Assembly: GCF_000204645.1 (NCBI RefSeq)
Contig: NC_015422.1
Location: 372,001 to 436,000, forward strand
Origin: Alicycliphilus denitrificans K601
GTDB lineage: Bacteria > Pseudomonadota > Gammaproteobacteria > Burkholderiales > Burkholderiaceae_C
Length of the DNA: 64,000 bases
Direction of reading: 5' to 3'
Shown here: positions 12,152 through 20,512 of the stretch, piece by piece
How positions within the stretch are numbered: the first letter of the stretch is position 1
Layout of the letters: every line of letters starts with the position of its first letter
Position numbers and translations under genes: made by a program
Notes under the pieces: model-generated
What the model was told of the DNA's origin: nothing
The model's input: the letters and a program-made list of their open reading frames with translations, nothing else
The model's database searches: none

Positions 12152-12771
12152 TGCAGCTCGAACTCCTGAATGAACAAGGCCAGGCCGCGTCCAAGGTGGA
12201 CGTGCCCGAGACCGTGTTCGACCGCCAGTACAACGAAGACCTGATCCACCAGATCGTCGTTGCCTATCAGGCCAACGCCCGCCAGGGCACGCGCGCCCAG
12301 AAGGACCGCGAGCAGGTCAAGCACTCGACCAAGAAGCCCTTCAAGCAGAAGGGCACCGGCAACGCACGTGCCGGTATGACCTCCTCGCCGCTGTGGCGCG
12401 GGGGCGGTCGCATCTTCCCGAACCTGCCTGAAGAAAACTTCACGCAGAAGATCAACAAAAAGATGTACCGCGCCGGCATGGCCGCCATCCTGTCGCAGCT
12501 GGCCCGCGAAGGCCGCCTGGCCGTGGTGGACTCGCTGAAGCTGGAAAGCCCCAAGACCAAGGTGCTGGCCGACAAGTTCAAGGCCATGAACCTGCAATCG
12601 GTGATGGTGATCGCCGATGAGGTCGATGAGAACCTGTACCTCGCCTCGCGCAATCTGAAGAACGTGTTCGTCGTCGAGCCGCGTTACGCAGACCCCGTGT
12701 CGCTGGTGCATTACAAGAAAGTGCTCGTCACCAAGGGCGCGATCGACAAACTCAAGGAGATGTTCGCATGA
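12151..12771 (+). CDS. rplD: 50S ribosomal protein L4
   Basis: L4 (206 residues) lines the nascent-peptide exit tunnel. In enterobacteria it also represses the S10 operon; whether it does so here is unknown. Motifs include [19 protein letters not shown] and [12 protein letters not shown]. It overlaps rplC by one base and rplW by four (ATGA). Confidence 0.98.
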   Translation: MQLELLNEQGQAASKVDVPETVFDRQYNEDLIHQIVVAYQANARQGTRAQKDREQVKHSTKKPFKQKGTGNARAGMTSSPLWRGGGRIFPNLPEENFTQKINKKMYRAGMAAILSQLAREGRLAVVDSLKLESPKTKVLADKFKAMNLQSVMVIADEVDENLYLASRNLKNVFVVEPRYADPVSLVHYKKVLVTKGAIDKLKEMFA

Positions 12772-13082
12772 GCACGCTCAAGTTTGACGAAGGTCGTCTG
12801 ATGCAGGTGTTGGTTGCTCCCATCGTGTCCGAGAAGGCCACCATGGTTGCCGAGAAGTCCAACGCCGTGACGTTCAAGGTGCTGCAGAACGCAACCAAGC
12901 CCGAAATCAAGGCCGCCGTGGAACTGATGTTCAAGGTCGAGGTCAAGGGCGTTTCTGTGGTGAACACCAAAGGCAAGACCAAGCGCTTTGGCAAGACCAT
13001 GGGCCGCCGCGACAACGTGCGCAAGGCCTATGTGCTGCTCAAGGAAGGTCAAGAGCTGAACCTGTCCGGGGAGGCTGCTTAA
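12768..13082 (+). CDS. rplW: 50S ribosomal protein L23
   Basis: L23 (104 residues) sits at the tunnel exit and is the docking site for trigger factor and SRP. The sequence contains [20 protein letters not shown] and [18 protein letters not shown]. It overlaps the end of rplD by four bases. Confidence 0.98.
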   Translation: MSTLKFDEGRLMQVLVAPIVSEKATMVAEKSNAVTFKVLQNATKPEIKAAVELMFKVEVKGVSVVNTKGKTKRFGKTMGRRDNVRKAYVLLKEGQELNLSGEAA

Positions 13083-13084
13083 TC

Positions 13085-13909
13085 ATGGCTGTTATCAAGC
13101 TCAAACCCACGACTCCGGGCCAGCGCGGCACGGTGAAGATTTCGCGTGACCACCTGTACAAGGGTGATGCGTTCGCGCCTCTGCTGGAGCCCCAGTTCCA
13201 GAAGGCCGGCCGCAACAACAACGGTCACATCACCACCCGCCACAAGGGCGGCGGCCACAAGCACCACTACCGCGTGGTGGACTTCCGCCGCAACAAGGAC
13301 GCCATCCCCGCCAAGGTGGAGCGCATCGAGTACGACCCGAACCGCACGGCCCACATCGCCCTGGTGTGCTACGCCGACGGCGAGCGCCGCTACATCATCG
13401 CCCCGCGCAACCTGGAAGTCGGCGCCTCCATCGTGAGCGGCTCCGAGGCTCCGATCCGCGTGGGCAACACGCTGCCGATCCGCAACATCCCGGTGGGCTC
13501 GACCATCCACTGCATCGAGCTCAAGCCCGGTGCCGGTGCCCAGATCGCGCGCTCGGCCGGCACGTCGGCCACGTTGCTGGCCCGCGAAGGCGTGTACGCC
13601 CAGGTGCGCATGCGTTCGGGCGAAGTGCGCCGGATCCACATCGAGTGCCGCGCCACGATCGGCGAGGTCGCCAACGAAGAGCACAGCCTGCGCCAACTCG
13701 GCAAGGCCGGCGTGAAGCGCTGGATGGGTATCCGCCCGACGGTGCGCGGCGTTGCCATGAACCCGATCGACCACCCGCACGGTGGTGGCGAGGGCCGTAC
13801 CGGCGAAGGTCGCCACGCGGTTGACCCATGGGGCAACCTGACGAAGGGCTACCGCACCCGCAACAACAAGCGCACACAGACCATGATCGTGTCGCGTCGC
13901 AAGAAGTAA
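13085..13909 (+). CDS. rplB: 50S ribosomal protein L2
   Basis: L2 (274 residues) is needed for subunit association and peptidyl transfer. It has the conserved C-terminal [15 protein letters not shown] loop with the histidine implicated in peptidyl-transferase activity. It starts two bases after the rplW stop. Confidence 0.98.
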   Translation: MAVIKLKPTTPGQRGTVKISRDHLYKGDAFAPLLEPQFQKAGRNNNGHITTRHKGGGHKHHYRVVDFRRNKDAIPAKVERIEYDPNRTAHIALVCYADGERRYIIAPRNLEVGASIVSGSEAPIRVGNTLPIRNIPVGSTIHCIELKPGAGAQIARSAGTSATLLAREGVYAQVRMRSGEVRRIHIECRATIGEVANEEHSLRQLGKAGVKRWMGIRPTVRGVAMNPIDHPHGGGEGRTGEGRHAVDPWGNLTKGYRTRNNKRTQTMIVSRRKK

Positions 13910-13919
13910 GGGGTAGCAA

Positions 13920-14195
13920 ATGACTCGTTCTCTCAAAAAGGGTCCGTTTGTTGACCATCACTTGCTGGCCAAGGTCGAGAAGGCCATCGCCACCAAGGAC
14001 AAGAAGCCCGTCAAGACTTGGTCGCGCCGCTCCATGGTGCTGCCCGAGTTCATCGGCCTGACGATTGCTGTGCACAACGGCAAGCAGCATGTGCCGGTCT
14101 ACGTCACCGACCAGATGGTGGGCCACAAGCTGGGCGAATTCGCCCTGACGCGCACCTTCAAGGGCCACCCCGCCGACAAGAAGGCCAAGAAGTAA
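13920..14195 (+). CDS. rpsS: 30S ribosomal protein S19
   Basis: S19 (91 residues) forms a complex with S13 in the 30S head near the A-site tRNA. It starts [20 protein letters not shown] and has [28 protein letters not shown] Shine-Dalgarno stretch precedes the ATG. Confidence 0.98.
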   Translation: MTRSLKKGPFVDHHLLAKVEKAIATKDKKPVKTWSRRSMVLPEFIGLTIAVHNGKQHVPVYVTDQMVGHKLGEFALTRTFKGHPADKKAKK

Positions 14196-14204
14196 GGAAT
14201 GACC

Positions 14205-14537
14205 ATGTCTGAAACACGTGCAGTCCTGCGTGGCGTCCGCCTGTCGGTTGACAAGGGTCGCCTGGTCGCAGATCTGATCCGCGGCAAGAAGGTGGATCAA
14301 GCCCTAGATATCCTGACGTTCACGCAGAAAAAGGCTGCGGGCATCGTCAAGAAGGTGCTGGAATCCGCCATTGCCAACGCCGAGCACAACGACGGCGCCG
14401 ACATCGACGAACTGAAGGTCAAGACCATCTTCGTCGAGCAAGGTACCACGCTCAAGCGTTTCACCGCGCGCGCCAAGGGCCGCGGCAATCGCATCAGCAA
14501 GCCGACGTGCCACATCTACGTGACCGTGGGTAACTAA
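14205..14537 (+). CDS. rplV: 50S ribosomal protein L22
   Basis: L22 (110 residues) contributes the tunnel-constriction loop, seen here as [15 protein letters not shown]. Two ATGs lie six bases apart. The second (14205) is preferred because AAGGA lies seven bases before it, whereas only one base separates AAGGA from the first. Confidence 0.97.
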   Translation: MSETRAVLRGVRLSVDKGRLVADLIRGKKVDQALDILTFTQKKAAGIVKKVLESAIANAEHNDGADIDELKVKTIFVEQGTTLKRFTARAKGRGNRISKPTCHIYVTVGN

Positions 14538-14554
14538 GGCCAATAGGAACGAAT

Positions 14555-15427
14555 ATGGGACAGAAAATCCATCCTACCGGCTTTCGCCTCTCGGTCAGCC
14601 GCAACTGGGCCAGCCGCTGGTACGCGAGCAACCGTGACTTCGCCGGCATGCTGGCCGAAGACATCAAGGTGCGCGAGTTCCTCAAGGCCAAGCTGAAGAA
14701 CGCCGCCGTCTCGCGCATCCTGATCGAGCGCCCCGCCAAGAACGCTCGCATCACCATCTACTCGGCACGTCCGGGCGTGGTGATCGGCAAGAAGGGCGAG
14801 GACATCGAGAACCTGAAGAAGGAACTCGCCACGCGCCTGGGCGTGCCGGTGGCCGTGAACATCGAGGAAGTGCGCAAGCCCGAAATCGATGCCAAGCTGA
14901 TCGCCGACTCGATCACCCAGCAGCTCGAAAAGCGCATCCAGTTCCGCCGCGCCATGAAGCGCGCCATGCAGAACGCGATGCGCCTGGGCGCCCAGGGCAT
15001 CAAGATCATGTCCTCGGGCCGTCTGAACGGCATCGAAATCGCACGTACCGAGTGGTACCGCGAAGGCCGCGTGCCGCTGCACACCCTGCGCGCCGACATC
15101 GACTACGGCACCTCGGAAGCCAAGACCACCTACGGTGTGATCGGCGTGAAGGTGTGGGTCTACAAGGGCGACACGCTGGGCCGTGGCGACCTGCCCGTGG
15201 CCGAGACGCCGCGCCCCGATGACGAGCGCCGTCCCCGTGGCCCCCGCCGCGATGGCCGTCCTGGCGATCGCGCAGGCCGTGGTGGCCGTCGTCCGATGGG
15301 CGGCAATGCTGCTCCGGCTGATGGCAGCGACAAGCCCCAAGGCGCCGGTGGCGCCGACACAACCGCCGTTAAGCGCGTTCGCAAGACTGACGCGCCCGCT
15401 ACAGCAGCGGACGGCAAAGGAGAATAA
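14555..15427 (+). CDS. rpsC: 30S ribosomal protein S3
   Basis: S3 (290 residues) guards the mRNA entry channel. The N-terminal KH domain shows [17 protein letters not shown]. The ribosomal core ends near [12 protein letters not shown] at about residue 215. It is followed by a roughly 70-residue low-complexity tail rich in Arg, Gly, Pro and Asp that is absent from E. coli S3 (233 residues). Extensions like this occur in related betaproteobacteria; function unknown. Confidence 0.98.
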   Translation: MGQKIHPTGFRLSVSRNWASRWYASNRDFAGMLAEDIKVREFLKAKLKNAAVSRILIERPAKNARITIYSARPGVVIGKKGEDIENLKKELATRLGVPVAVNIEEVRKPEIDAKLIADSITQQLEKRIQFRRAMKRAMQNAMRLGAQGIKIMSSGRLNGIEIARTEWYREGRVPLHTLRADIDYGTSEAKTTYGVIGVKVWVYKGDTLGRGDLPVAETPRPDDERRPRGPRRDGRPGDRAGRGGRRPMGGNAAPADGSDKPQGAGGADTTAVKRVRKTDAPATAADGKGE

Positions 15428-15429
15428 AC

Positions 15430-15846
15430 ATGCTGCAACCTGCTCGCCGCAAGTTCCGCAAGGAGCAAAAAGGCCGCAACACCGGCATTGCCACGCGTGG
15501 CAATTCGGTGGCTTTCGGTGACTTCGGTCTGAAGTGCACGGACCGCGGCCGTCTGACGGCCCGCCAGATCGAGGCCGCGCGCCGTGCGATCTCTCGTCAC
15601 GTCAAGCGTGGCGGCCGGATCTGGATCCGCGTGTTCCCCGACAAGCCGATCTCCACCAAGCCCGCCGAAGTGCGTATGGGTAACGGCAAGGGCAACCCCG
15701 AGTACTACGTGGCCGAGATCCAGCCCGGCAAGGTGGTGTTCGAGATCGTTGGCGTGCCCGAAGAACTGGCCCGCGAAGCGTTCCGCCTGGCTGCCGCCAA
15801 GCTGCCGCTGCGCACCACGTTCGTTGCCCGTCAGATTGGCGCCTAA
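15430..15846 (+). CDS. rplP: 50S ribosomal protein L16
   Basis: L16 (138 residues) organises the A-site tRNA architecture of the 50S. Motifs: [19 protein letters not shown] and [19 protein letters not shown]. It starts two bases after the rpsC stop with GGAG upstream. Confidence 0.98.
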   Translation: MLQPARRKFRKEQKGRNTGIATRGNSVAFGDFGLKCTDRGRLTARQIEAARRAISRHVKRGGRIWIRVFPDKPISTKPAEVRMGNGKGNPEYYVAEIQPGKVVFEIVGVPEELAREAFRLAAAKLPLRTTFVARQIGA

Positions 15847-15857
15847 GGAGAATCGAC

Positions 15858-16055
15858 ATGACGAAAGCTGCTGAACTCCGCCAAAAGGACGTGGCCGGCC
15901 TGGAAGCCGAAATCAAGTCGCTGCAAAAGGCCCATTTCGGCCTGCGCATGCAGAAGGCCACGCAACAGCTGGGCAACACCGCCACGCTGAAGGCCACGCG
16001 CCGCGACATCGCCCGCGCCAAGACCATTCTTGCTGAAAAGCAAGCCGCCAAGTAA
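15858..16055 (+). CDS. rpmC: 50S ribosomal protein L29
   Basis: L29 (65 residues) is a two-helix protein near the tunnel exit next to L23. It contains [20 protein letters not shown] and [15 protein letters not shown], typical of the family. GGAGA precedes the ATG. Confidence 0.97.
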   Translation: MTKAAELRQKDVAGLEAEIKSLQKAHFGLRMQKATQQLGNTATLKATRRDIARAKTILAEKQAAK

Positions 16056-16068
16056 TCCAGGAGCGAAC

Positions 16069-16338
16069 ATGACGGAAGCCAAACCCTCCCTCAAGCGCAC
16101 CTTGGTTGGCAAGGTGGTCAGCGACAAGCGTGCCAAGACCGTGACCGTGCTCGTCGAGCGCCGCGTCAAGCACCCCATCTACGACAAGATCATGATCAAG
16201 TCGAGCAAGTACCACGCCCACGACGAGAACGGCGAGTACAAGATGGGCGACACCGTAGAGATCACGGAAAGCCGTCCGCTTTCCAAGACCAAGAACTGGG
16301 TGGCGACGCGCCTAGTGCAAAAGGCCGCACTGGTCTAA
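16069..16338 (+). CDS. rpsQ: 30S ribosomal protein S17
   Basis: S17 (89 residues) is a primary 16S rRNA binder. The start at 16069 follows CCAGGAG; the frame is open further upstream through rpmC but without S17 sequence. It contains [20 protein letters not shown] and [15 protein letters not shown]. It is the last gene of this ribosomal cluster and is followed by a strong terminator rather than rplN. Confidence 0.98.
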   Translation: MTEAKPSLKRTLVGKVVSDKRAKTVTVLVERRVKHPIYDKIMIKSSKYHAHDENGEYKMGDTVEITESRPLSKTKNWVATRLVQKAALV

Positions 16339-16371
16339 GCCTTATCGGCCTCCGGGCAGCAATGCCCAGCC

Positions 16372-16400
16372 AAACGACCCACAATGTGGGTCGTTTTTTT
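16372..16400 (+). terminator. Terminator of the S10 cluster
   Basis: AACGACCCACA and TGTGGGTCGTT pair directly and are followed by a run of Ts. It lies 34 bases after the rpsQ stop and ahead of the peroxiredoxin gene. Confidence 0.9.
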
Positions 16401-16417
16401 ATTCCCAGGAGCTAATC

Positions 16418-16924
16418 ATGATCAAGGTCGGAGACCAGTTGCCCACCGCCACGCTGATGGAGTACGTTGAGGTCGAGGGCAATGGCTGCAGCATCGGCCC
16501 CAACCCGGTCGACGTGCAGAAGGCCGCCGCAGGCAAGACCATCGCGCTGTTCGCCGTGCCGGGCGCGTTCACGCCCACCTGCTCGGCCAAGCACGTGCCG
16601 GGCTACGTGGAGCAGGCCGAGGCCCTCAAGGCCGCGGGAGTAGACGAGATCTGGTGCCTGGCGGTGAACGACGCCTTCGTGATGGGCGCCTGGGCGCGTG
16701 ACCAGAAGACGGCCGGCAAGGTGCGCATGCTGGCCGATGGCGACGCCGCCTTCGCCAAGGCCGTGGGCCTCACGCTCGACCTGAACGGCAAGGGCCTGGG
16801 GCTGCGCAGTAACCGATACTCGATGCTGGTCAAGGACGGCAAGGTCGCCACGCTGAACGTGGAGGCGCCCGGCAAGTTCGAGGTCAGCGACGCGGCCACC
16901 CTGCTGACACAGGCCAAGAGCTGA
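16418..16924 (+). CDS. Peroxiredoxin, Prx5 family
   Basis: A 168-residue cytosolic thiol peroxidase that reduces hydroperoxides. The peroxidatic cysteine is C55 in VPGAFTPTCSAKHVPG; further cysteines are C24 and C80 (EIWCLAVND). No C-terminal glutaredoxin domain is fused, unlike some proteobacterial Prx5 proteins. It sits between two terminators, so it has its own transcript unless the upstream terminator is leaky. Confidence 0.9.
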   Translation: MIKVGDQLPTATLMEYVEVEGNGCSIGPNPVDVQKAAAGKTIALFAVPGAFTPTCSAKHVPGYVEQAEALKAAGVDEIWCLAVNDAFVMGAWARDQKTAGKVRMLADGDAAFAKAVGLTLDLNGKGLGLRSNRYSMLVKDGKVATLNVEAPGKFEVSDAATLLTQAKS

Positions 16925-16940
16925 TCCCTTCCGGGCACGA

Positions 16941-16984
16941 AAAAGCGCCGCCGCGACGATCCGTCGCGGCGGCGCTTTTGTTTT
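16941..16984 (+). terminator. Terminator after the peroxiredoxin gene
   Basis: An 18-base perfect stem (AAAAGCGCCGCCGCGACG and its complement) encloses a short loop and is followed by a T-rich stretch. It can act in both directions between convergent genes. Confidence 0.9.
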
Positions 16985-17028
16985 GATAGCTTTTAGCGCT
17001 TGTCTGACGGGCGCTGAAGGCCGAAAAG
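16984..17028 (+). repeat. Dispersed repeat, copy 4
   Basis: Plus-strand copy (GATAGCTTTTAGCGCTTG...GGGCGCTGAAGGCCGA) directly abutting the peroxiredoxin terminator and ending at the GNAT gene's stop codon. Confidence 0.6.
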
Positions 17029-17029
17029 A

Positions 17030-17524
17030 CTAGAAAATATCCGCCTTCAGGTAATGCGATCCCGCGATGGGGTTGTGGTAGTACGGCGGTATCTCTACGA
17101 AGCCCAGCTCGGCATACAGCGCGCGCGCCGACTCCATGCCGTCCAGCGTGTCGAGCAGCACGCAGGCGTAGCCCGCCTGGCGCGCCAGGTCGAGTACGGC
17201 TTCGGCCAGCTGGCGGCCCAGGCCGAAGCCGCGGAACGCCTTGCGCACGTACAGGCGCTTCATCTCGCAGGCGTTGGGGTAGTCAGCCGTGTCCAGCGGC
17301 CGCAGGGCACAGCAGCCGGCGATGCTGCCCTCGACCTCGGCCAGCAGGAGATGGCCGCGCGGCGGCGCGTAGTCGCCGGGCAGGGTGGCCAATTCGTCCG
17401 CGAAGGCCTGGAACGACAGATCCACATCCAGGCTGTCCGCATATTCCTGGAAGATTTTGCGTACCGCTTCCATTTCGTGGGGCAGGGTGGGGCTCAGCAG
17501 CGTGACGACGGGACGGTGATCCAT
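17030..17524 (-). CDS. GNAT-family N-acetyltransferase
   Basis: A 164-residue acetyl-CoA-dependent acyltransferase of unknown substrate. The acetyl-CoA-binding segment is visible as MKRLYVRKAFRGFGLGRQLA (motif A), followed by CVLLDTLDGMESARALYAEL and GFVEIPPYY. This pattern is common in small GNATs annotated as acting on amino acids or small molecules. The start is uncertain: ATG at 17524, or an in-frame ATG at 17578 that would add 18 residues. It lies downstream of a damaged cytochrome b561 gene on the same strand. Confidence 0.8.
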   Translation of the reverse strand: MDHRPVVTLLSPTLPHEMEAVRKIFQEYADSLDVDLSFQAFADELATLPGDYAPPRGHLLLAEVEGSIAGCCALRPLDTADYPNACEMKRLYVRKAFRGFGLGRQLAEAVLDLARQAGYACVLLDTLDGMESARALYAELGFVEIPPYYHNPIAGSHYLKADIF

Positions 17525-17592
17525 TGGGCGCGGGGACTCTTTCTCGAGCAGTAGACAGCACTGGTCCAGTGTATCCATGCGCCCATCCGGGT

Positions 17593-18245
17593 TTACCCCA
17601 GGCTTGCGACCCACCAGGCGAGCACGCAGGCCGCGGCCAGTATCGCGGCCGCGCCGATGCGGCTGGCCAGGTCGTCGCGGGCCGAGGGCGCGGGCCGGGG
17701 CAGCTGCTTGTCCCCGCGCACCATGGCGCGCACGAGCGGGCGCCGGCGCACCAGCGTGTAGAACGCGATGGCGCACAGATGCAGGACCACGAAGGCCACC
17801 AGGAGGTACTGACCCACGTCCTTGTGGTACCAGCTCGCCAGATCGACCCATTCACCCGGGGCCAGGTGCGCCAGGGAGCCGGCGGAGGCGATCTGGTCAT
17901 CGCTTCGCAGCCTGCTGCACACCTGCGCCAGCAGCGTGAACACGGACAGCGCGCCCAGGGGCGAGTGGCCCACGTCGTCGCGCGTCTCGTCGCCCCGGCC
18001 CGCCAGATAGCCCGACAGATGCCCGGGCGAATACAGAAAATTCGCGAAGCGCGACCAGTGCCCGCCCACCAGCCCCCAGGCCAGCCGAAAGGCGAGCAGC
18101 GCCAGCATCAGCAGGCCCAGGCGCATGTGCCATGGCATGGCGTTACCACCAACCTTGGCGGTGACCACGAGCGCGATGGTCGTGGCGACGATTGCCCAGT
18201 GGAACAGGCGGGTGGGCAGTCCCAGACGCGTACCGTGTGCTGCAT
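17593..18245 (-). pseudogene. Cytochrome b561-type membrane protein, apparently frameshifted
   Basis: The ATG at 18245 opens MQHTVRVWD, the classic N-terminus of proteobacterial cytochrome b561-like proteins, which normally continues LPTRLFHW. Here LPTRLFHWAIVATTIALVV continues in a different frame, as if one C was lost at about 18219/18220. Downstream the second frame stays open to 17593 with four membrane helices and histidines suited to b-heme ligation (MPWHMRL, SWYHKDVG, VVLHLCAIAFY). The family carries electrons in the inner membrane. The middle (QVCSRLRSDDQIASAG) also looks shorter than I expect. Either a decaying gene or a sequencing error; without the first frame no good start precedes helix 1. 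Confidence 0.7.
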
Positions 18246-18334
18246 GATGTGCGGATCCGAGGCCGAGGCCGAGGAAGATGCGGCCATTGTGCCCCGCGGC
18301 CGCATCGGCGCCGCATGCCATACCCGCGCAAATC

Positions 18335-18445
18335 CCGGGCGCTTGGGCGTGGCGCGATACTGCGGCTTGGCAGGGCGGCGACCTCCTGCCGTGCTTGCTG
18401 CACCACTTCCCCACGAAAGGTGCACTGCTCCGCGACCATTGGACT
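18335..18445 (+). pseudogene. Possible remnant of a TetR-type DNA-binding domain
   Basis: The 324-base stretch between the b561 gene and the TlpA-like gene has no intact gene. One frame contains LLHHFPTKGALLRDHW, which strongly resembles the end of a TetR helix-turn-helix (usual form YHHFPTKEALL). The preceding residues AWRDTAAWQGGDLLPC could be the degraded recognition helix. Nothing recognisable flanks it, so at most a relic is left. A chance match in GC-rich DNA cannot be excluded. Confidence 0.3.
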
Positions 18446-18514
18446 GGTGAGAGTGCGCCGGTTTCATGCGGATGCTATTGTGAGAATAGCTGCTGGCGCC
18501 TTCCCAGTAAGGAA

Positions 18515-18547
18515 AAACGCCGTTTTCTTATGAAGAAAACGGCGTTT
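18515..18547 (-). terminator. Terminator of the TlpA-like gene
   Basis: AAACGCCGTTTTC pairs with GAAAACGGCGTTT around a seven-base loop and is followed on the minus strand by five Ts. It lies 22 bases past the TlpA-like gene's stop codon. Confidence 0.85.
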
Positions 18548-18569
18548 CGCATGAGAAGGAGGGTGGAGG

Positions 18570-19073
18570 TCAGGCCTCGGCCAGCAGCCGCTCTATGAGC
18601 TTGTGCAGTTCGCCGAAGTCGGGCGCGCCCACGTAGCTCTTCACGATCTCGCCGCGCTTGTTGACGATGAAGGTCGAGGGGGTGAGCTTCACGTCGCCCC
18701 AGGCCTTGGCCACGGCGCCGGTGTTGTCGATGGCCACCTTGAACGGCAGCTTGCGCGTTTCGGTGAAGTTCACCACGTAGCTTGGCGGGTCGTAGCTCAT
18801 GGCCACGGCCAGGGTCTCGAAGCCCTTGTCCTTGTACTTGTCGTAGGTGGCGACGATCTCCGGCATCTCGGCCACGCAGGTGGTGCAGCTCGTGGCCCAG
18901 AAGTTCACCAGCGTCACCTTGCCCTTGAGGTCGGCTGTGGTCTGCTGGGAGCCGTCGAGCAGCACGAAGGTCGATTGCGGCGCGACCGACTGGCCCGAGC
19001 CCAGCACCACTACGGCACCCACGGCGACGCCCGCCGCCACGGCGCCGGCCACCAGCCATTTCTTGAATCCCAT
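18570..19073 (-). CDS. TlpA/ResA-like membrane-anchored thioredoxin
   Basis: A 167-residue periplasmic thiol-disulfide protein with an uncleaved N-terminal anchor ([20 protein letters not shown]). The redox motif is CTTC in NFWATSCTTCVAEMP, and the cis-proline region is LTPSTFIVNKRGEIV. Relatives reduce apocytochromes or metallochaperones. The neighbouring damaged b561 gene gives no firm partner. It has its own terminator. Confidence 0.88.
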   Translation of the reverse strand: MGFKKWLVAGAVAAGVAVGAVVVLGSGQSVAPQSTFVLLDGSQQTTADLKGKVTLVNFWATSCTTCVAEMPEIVATYDKYKDKGFETLAVAMSYDPPSYVVNFTETRKLPFKVAIDNTGAVAKAWGDVKLTPSTFIVNKRGEIVKSYVGAPDFGELHKLIERLLAEA

Positions 19074-19217
19074 ACCGTTTCCCCATCATGGCACCCGGTG
19101 AGGGTGCAGTTACGCCGCGATTGTGCCGCAGCGCCCGAGCCGCACATGCCAGCGTGGGATTGGGCCGGGCGCGAAAAGTTCGCGGGCCCTGGCGCCTGCT
19201 TGGGAATAATGCCCGCC

Positions 19218-19796
19218 ATGTCCCGTCCCACCGCCTGCCTCCCCGTGGCCGCCAGCGCGCTGGCCTTGCTCGCCTGCAGCCCGGCGCTCGACTGGCGCAG
19301 CGTGCCCTTGCCGGAGGCGGGCATCACGCTGTCCCTGCCCTGCAAGCCCGAGCGCGCCGCGCGGCCCGTGGACCTGGGTGCCGGGGTCGTGGAGCTGTCC
19401 ATGGTCGGCTGCCGGGCCGATGGCGCCACCTTTGCCCTGTCGCACATGCCGCTGGCCGACCCGTCCCAGGCGGGCGCCGCGCTCGCGCGCTGGCGCACCG
19501 CCGTCCTGGCGCGCATGCAGGCCGGCCCGCAGGCGCAGGCCGGCACGGCCTTCGTCCCCCGGCAGGCGCTGGACCTGCCGCAGTCGCTGCGCATGGTGGT
19601 GCGCGGGCGCGGCGCGGATGGCGCCGAGGTCGTGGCCGAGGCCGTGTGGTTCGCGCGCCTGGAGGGCCGGCAGGCGCGCCTGTACCACGCCGTGGTCTAC
19701 GCGCCGCAGCCGCGCACGGCGGCGGCCGACACCTTCTTCACGGGCCTGGCACTTGCTGCCGTGAGCGCTCAGAGGCGCCATCGGGCGGCGCCATAA
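19218..19796 (+). CDS. Putative lipoprotein of unknown function
   Basis: A 192-residue protein with a signal sequence and lipobox (LALLACSPA), so it is probably an outer- or inner-membrane lipoprotein. The mature part has LSLPCKPERAARPVDLG and a short conserved-looking WFARLEGRQARLYHAVVY segment. I do not recognise a named family. The ATG at 19218 is favoured over one nine bases upstream because it gives the compact signal peptide. It precedes the PTS genes by 21 bases. Confidence 0.65.
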   Translation: MSRPTACLPVAASALALLACSPALDWRSVPLPEAGITLSLPCKPERAARPVDLGAGVVELSMVGCRADGATFALSHMPLADPSQAGAALARWRTAVLARMQAGPQAQAGTAFVPRQALDLPQSLRMVVRGRGADGAEVVAEAVWFARLEGRQARLYHAVVYAPQPRTAAADTFFTGLALAAVSAQRRHRAAP

Positions 19797-19817
19797 TGCA
19801 TGGCATTGCCGCCTGCC

Positions 19818-20228
19818 ATGAATACACGCCTTCTCATCATTGCCCATGCCCCCCTGGCCCATGCTCTGCGCGAATGTGCGCTGCATGTGTTCTCCGATTG
19901 CGCGGATGACCTGCTGGCCATGGACGTGCCGCCCGATGAACCGCCGGAGCAGACGCTGTCCAAGGCCCGCGCCCTGCTGGCGCAGCATGGCCAGGCGCCG
20001 GTGCTGGTGCTGTCCGACCTGTTCGGCGCCACGCCCTGCAACGTGGCCCGGCGCCTGGTCGACGATGTCCATGCGCGCCTGATCGCCGGCGTGAACCTGC
20101 CCATGCTGCTGCGGGCCGTGTGCTACCGGGCCGAGCCGCTCGATGCCCTGGCCGTGCGCGCCCTGGCCGGCGGAACGCAGGGGATGCTGCAGGTGGCCGC
20201 AGAATCCAATCCGACGCGCACCTCATGA
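19818..20228 (+). CDS. PTS EIIA component, mannose family
   Basis: A 136-residue EIIA-Man-type domain. The phosphorylatable histidine is H10 in LLIIAHAPLAHAL, and LSDLFGATPCNVARR matches the conserved loop of the family. It receives phosphate from HPr. No EIIB or EIIC transporter gene is present, so it most likely works as a regulatory acceptor, as known for other betaproteobacterial PTS sets. It overlaps ptsH by four bases. Confidence 0.88.
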   Translation: MNTRLLIIAHAPLAHALRECALHVFSDCADDLLAMDVPPDEPPEQTLSKARALLAQHGQAPVLVLSDLFGATPCNVARRLVDDVHARLIAGVNLPMLLRAVCYRAEPLDALAVRALAGGTQGMLQVAAESNPTRTS

Positions 20229-20494
20229 TCAAGAGCACCATCACCATCAGCAACAAGCTGGGCCTGCATGCCCGTGCCTCGGCCAAGCTGACAAAGCTGG
20301 CCGGTAGCTATCCCTGCGACGTCTGGATGAGCAAGGGCGAGCGCCGCATCAATGCCAAGAGCATCATGGGCGTGATGATGCTGGCCGCGGGCCTGGGTTC
20401 GCAGGTGGAGATCGAGACCGACGGCACGCAGGAGCAGGATGCCATGGACGCGCTGCTGGCGCTGATCGATGGCAAGTTCGGCGAGGGCGAATAG
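20225..20494 (+). CDS. ptsH: Phosphocarrier protein HPr
   Basis: HPr (89 residues) passes phosphate from EI to EIIA. The active-site histidine is in KLGLHARASAKL (H15 region), and the HprK-type regulatory serine site is INAKSIMGVMML, suggesting ATP-dependent serine phosphorylation if an hprK gene exists elsewhere. Start overlaps the EIIA stop codon (ATGA); ptsI follows after 18 bases. Confidence 0.95.
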   Translation: MIKSTITISNKLGLHARASAKLTKLAGSYPCDVWMSKGERRINAKSIMGVMMLAAGLGSQVEIETDGTQEQDAMDALLALIDGKFGEGE

Positions 20495-20512
20495 AACCAC
20501 GGTGAGGCGCGC

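Noticed and set aside
18470..18500. A further copy of the dispersed repeat (AATAGCTGCTGGCGCC)
   Set aside because: Only one half resembles the repeat. The second half is replaced by the terminator of the TlpA-like gene, so it is not counted.
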